Shown here in pieces: positions 62,096-64,000 of a DNA stretch of 64,000 nucleotides (the first letter of the stretch is position 1; every line of letters begins with the position of its first letter). The notes under the pieces are model-generated. The model was given only the letters and a program-made list of their open reading frames with translations, made no database searches and was not told where the DNA came from. This DNA is from Nocardia anaemiae NBRC 100462. Its GTDB lineage: Bacteria > Actinomycetota > Actinomycetes > Mycobacteriales > Mycobacteriaceae. The stretch covers positions 310,001-374,000 of the forward strand of contig NZ_BDAZ01000008.1 of the NCBI RefSeq assembly GCF_001612725.1, read 5' to 3'. The position numbers and the translations under genes are program-made.

Positions 62096-62856
62096 GGCCG
62101 CCGCCTTTCCACCCAGACCGAGATCGCGGTGAAAGCCACGATCAGACCGAGAATCCAGGCCACCGCGACCGCGACGGCCGAGGTGTATTCGCCACTGGCC
62201 AGACCGCGCAGGGCGGCAGCGGCCTGGGAAACCGGCTGATTGCGGACGAAGGGTTGGATCCAACCTGGAAACCCTTCGGCCGGAACGAAACCCGTGGACA
62301 TCATGATGAGCAGCAGTTGCGGTGCGAGCAGCGCGGACGCGCCGATTTCCGGCTTACCGGTTGCGACACCGAGTGTGTCGGCACCGATCACCAGCGCCAC
62401 GGCGAAGGCGAGCGACAGCGCGATGAAGACGAGAGCCGCTGCCGCACTGTGGAATCGGAAACCGAACACCGTACCGATCACCAGCGCTCCGGCGAGTCCG
62501 GCCAGCGCGCGAACCAGATTCGCGGACATCCGGGCGGCCAGCGGCACCCAGGATTTGACCGGCATGGACCGCATGCGAGTTCCCATGCCGCTGAAGGTGT
62601 CTCGGGCGGCGCGATCGCCCGCCGACATCGCGGTGAAGAACATCGCCTGTAGCACGATGACCGGCAGCAGGTACTGGGCGTAGTCCGCACCGGTCTGCTC
62701 CATCGACTTGCGCAGCGGGACATAGAAACAGACGAAGAAGATCATCGGCGCGACGAAGCCGAAGGGCAGATCACCCTCGCGCACCGCCGCGCGCACGGTG
62801 CGGCCGCTCAATGCGGTCCACTGCATTCCGGCGGGAACGGTGATTGATTCGGTCAT
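62092..62856 (-). CDS. ABC-2 type transporter permease (first permease)
   Basis: The 254-aa protein has about six helices and shares with its neighbour the C-terminal pattern TGFVPAEGFPGWIQPFVRNQ and PVSQAAAALRGLASGEYTSA. The loop GDRAARDTFSGMGTRMRSMP is the coupling region. The start overlaps the ATPase stop (ATGA). The two permeases are diverged paralogues. The cargo is probably the product of the adjoining NRPS gene, by position. Confidence 0.9.
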   Translation of the reverse strand: MTESITVPAGMQWTALSGRTVRAAVREGDLPFGFVAPMIFFVCFYVPLRKSMEQTGADYAQYLLPVIVLQAMFFTAMSAGDRAARDTFSGMGTRMRSMPVKSWVPLAARMSANLVRALAGLAGALVIGTVFGFRFHSAAAALVFIALSLAFAVALVIGADTLGVATGKPEIGASALLAPQLLLIMMSTGFVPAEGFPGWIQPFVRNQPVSQAAAALRGLASGEYTSAVAVAVAWILGLIVAFTAISVWVERRRP

Positions 62857-63809
62857 GCGGTCACCAATCCCGGTTCGTCGGTGGTGAGCTTGATGAAGAC
62901 CTCGTCCAGTGACGGTCTGCGCAGGGCGATATCGATGAGTTCGATATCGGCATCGGTTATCCGGCGCAGCGCCTCGGCCAGGGTGGCGGCACCGTCGGGA
63001 GCCGGAAGCGAAACCCGGTCCTTGGATTCGGCGACGGTGACGGTGCCGAGGCCGTCGAGCGCGGTGACCACAGCGGGCAGCTCAGCCGCATCGACCGGGA
63101 CGACCTCGCAGTAGCTGGAACCCGAGCGGGCCTTGAGTTCGTCGGCGGTGCCTTCGGCGATCACCCGGCCCTTGTCGATGACGATGATGTTGTCGCTCAA
63201 CGCATCCGCCTCTTCGAGATACTGCGTGGTGAGCAGGATCGTCACCCCCTGTTCCCGCAGTGAACGCACCAGCGACCAAACGCCCTGTCTGCTCACCGGA
63301 TCCAGGCCGGTGGTGGGTTCGTCGAGGAAGACGACCTTGGGCGGGCGCACCAGGCCGCAGGCGATATCGATGCGTCTGCGCATGCCGCCGGAATAGCCGC
63401 CGACACGGCGATCGGCGGCCTCGACCAGATCGAACTGTTCGAGCAGTTCGGTGGCGCGCACCTTGGCCTGTTTCGGGCGCAGCCCCATCAGACGGCCGAA
63501 CAGGACGAGATTCTCCCGGCCGGTCAGCACCTCGTCGAGCGCCGCGTACTGGCCGGTGAGCATGATGGATGCCCGCACGGCCGCGGCCTCGCGCACGACG
63601 TCGTGCCCTGCGACCATGGCGCGGCCCGCATCGGGCTTGGTGAGCGTGGACAGGATGGAGACCGTGGTGGTCTTGCCCGCGCCGTTCGGGCCGAGTATGC
63701 CAAGCACACTTCCGGCGGGCGCCGAGAAGGTCAGGCCGCGCACGGCGTGGACGTCGCCGAAAGACTTGCGGACGTCCTCGACCACGATGGCGTTTTCGAT
63801 CGTGTTCAT
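62853..63809 (-). CDS. ABC transporter ATP-binding protein (DrrA-like)
   Basis: The 318-aa ATPase shows Walker A GPNGAGKTTTVS (about residues 39-50), signature YSGGMRRRIDIACGLV, Walker B VVFLDEPTTGLD and the switch His region LLTTQYLEEAD. The C-terminal DUF4162-like extension (DAAELPAVVTALDGLGTVTV, ALRRITDADIELIDIALRRP) is typical of DrrA exporters. The ATG overlaps the NRPS stop (ATGA), which links it tightly to the biosynthetic gene. Confidence 0.94.
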   Translation of the reverse strand: MNTIENAIVVEDVRKSFGDVHAVRGLTFSAPAGSVLGILGPNGAGKTTTVSILSTLTKPDAGRAMVAGHDVVREAAAVRASIMLTGQYAALDEVLTGRENLVLFGRLMGLRPKQAKVRATELLEQFDLVEAADRRVGGYSGGMRRRIDIACGLVRPPKVVFLDEPTTGLDPVSRQGVWSLVRSLREQGVTILLTTQYLEEADALSDNIIVIDKGRVIAEGTADELKARSGSSYCEVVPVDAAELPAVVTALDGLGTVTVAESKDRVSLPAPDGAATLAEALRRITDADIELIDIALRRPSLDEVFIKLTTDEPGLVTA

Positions 63810-64000
63810 CGTTCTCCCGGTGTTGGGCTCGGTATGGCGGCGGCCACTGCGGTGACGCAGCGCTGCCAGATGGTGGCGAAGCGGTCGATCTCCGTGCTGT
63901 CGAAAAGTGCGTCGCTCCAGCGGACCAGGGTGGCCAGCTGGGGGCCGTCAGCGCTCGGATAGACGGCGACGACGAGGTCGAGCGCATAGCGCAGCGGCAT
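63806..64000 (-). CDS. Non-ribosomal peptide synthetase, C-terminal end (gene continues beyond the window)
   Basis: Only the last 64 codons are visible, open to the right edge. LRYALDLVVAVYPSADGPQL followed by LVRWSDALFDSTEIDRFATI is the end of a condensation- or epimerisation-type NRPS domain. The stop overlaps the start of the exporter ATPase gene. With the iron box, binding protein and exporters nearby, a siderophore NRPS such as a mycobactin/nocobactin synthetase is the best guess, but the product cannot be deduced from this fragment. Confidence 0.75.
   Translation of the reverse strand: MPLRYALDLVVAVYPSADGPQLATLVRWSDALFDSTEIDRFATIWQRCVTAVAAAIPSPTPGER

Noticed and set aside
1..64000. tRNA or rRNA genes
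   Set aside because: No cloverleaf with the conserved GGTTCGA-type arm in a proper context and no rRNA signature sequence was noticed. A tRNAscan-SE and Rfam scan would settle this.

Overview
The window is high-GC actinobacterial chromosome, most likely Nocardia or a close relative. Three observations support this: a mycobacterial-type ESX-4 (type VII secretion) block lies next to the truA-rplQ-rpoA ribosomal cluster, mycobacteria-style ribosomal proteins are present, and there are several unknown or DUF4254-type proteins that I associate with Nocardia. No rRNA, tRNA or CRISPR array was seen. Left edge (1-6.8 kb): end of eccD, then mycP, a K+-channel-like gene, and divergent eccB and eccE. 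The eccD(+)-mycP(+)-eccB(-)-...-truA(-)-rplQ(-)-rpoA(-) order matches the M. tuberculosis ESX-4 neighbourhood, with eccE as an addition. From 7 to 18 kb are metabolic and regulatory genes: FMN reductase, NmrA-like protein, sugar-nucleotide-type epimerase, mtnP, a broken DMT transporter, and csoR with its operator. A minus-strand series MFS transporter - response regulator - histidine kinase - TAXI binding lipoprotein follows, then an F420-type oxidoreductase and hsp20 behind a perfect CIRCE element.

18.1-23.3 kb holds the alpha operon in minus orientation (infA, rpmJ, rpsM, rpsK, rpsD, rpoA, rplQ, truA). 42.9-53.1 kb holds the spc operon, also minus (rplN, rplX, rplE, rpsN // rpsH, rplF, rplR, rpsE, rpmD, rplO // secY, adk, map). 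In Streptomyces map is followed almost directly by infA. Here about 19.6 kb of accessory DNA lies between them: a giant repeat-rich EspI-like ATPase, an AraC-type regulator, a VOC protein, two DUF4254 proteins, GntR, GNAT, two paralogous unknown proteins bracketing an orphan response regulator, a JmjC-like cupin, two more unknown proteins, dtd and several gene scraps.

The most unusual feature is a four-gene, lower-GC, tightly coupled cassette inserted inside the spc operon between rpsN and rpsH. It encodes a possible YbaB-like protein, a WXG100-like protein with a YxxxD tail motif, a WXG/LXG-like protein with a hydrophobic middle, and a four-helix membrane protein. It looks like a type VII secretion substrate module. 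A perfect 14-bp hairpin follows rpsN and a promoter-like TTGTCC-N16-TACACT precedes rpsH, so the ribosomal operon appears to have been cut into two transcription units around the cassette.

Right edge (53.4-64 kb): two tandem Tat-type lipoprotein M13 metallopeptidases, a secreted Gly/His/Trp-rich protein, then an iron-linked block. This block contains an IdeR-like iron box, a siderophore-binding lipoprotein, a DHA2 exporter behind a palindromic operator, a three-gene ABC-2 exporter, and the end of an NRPS gene that runs off the window. Together these suggest a siderophore (nocobactin/mycobactin-like) production and transport locus.
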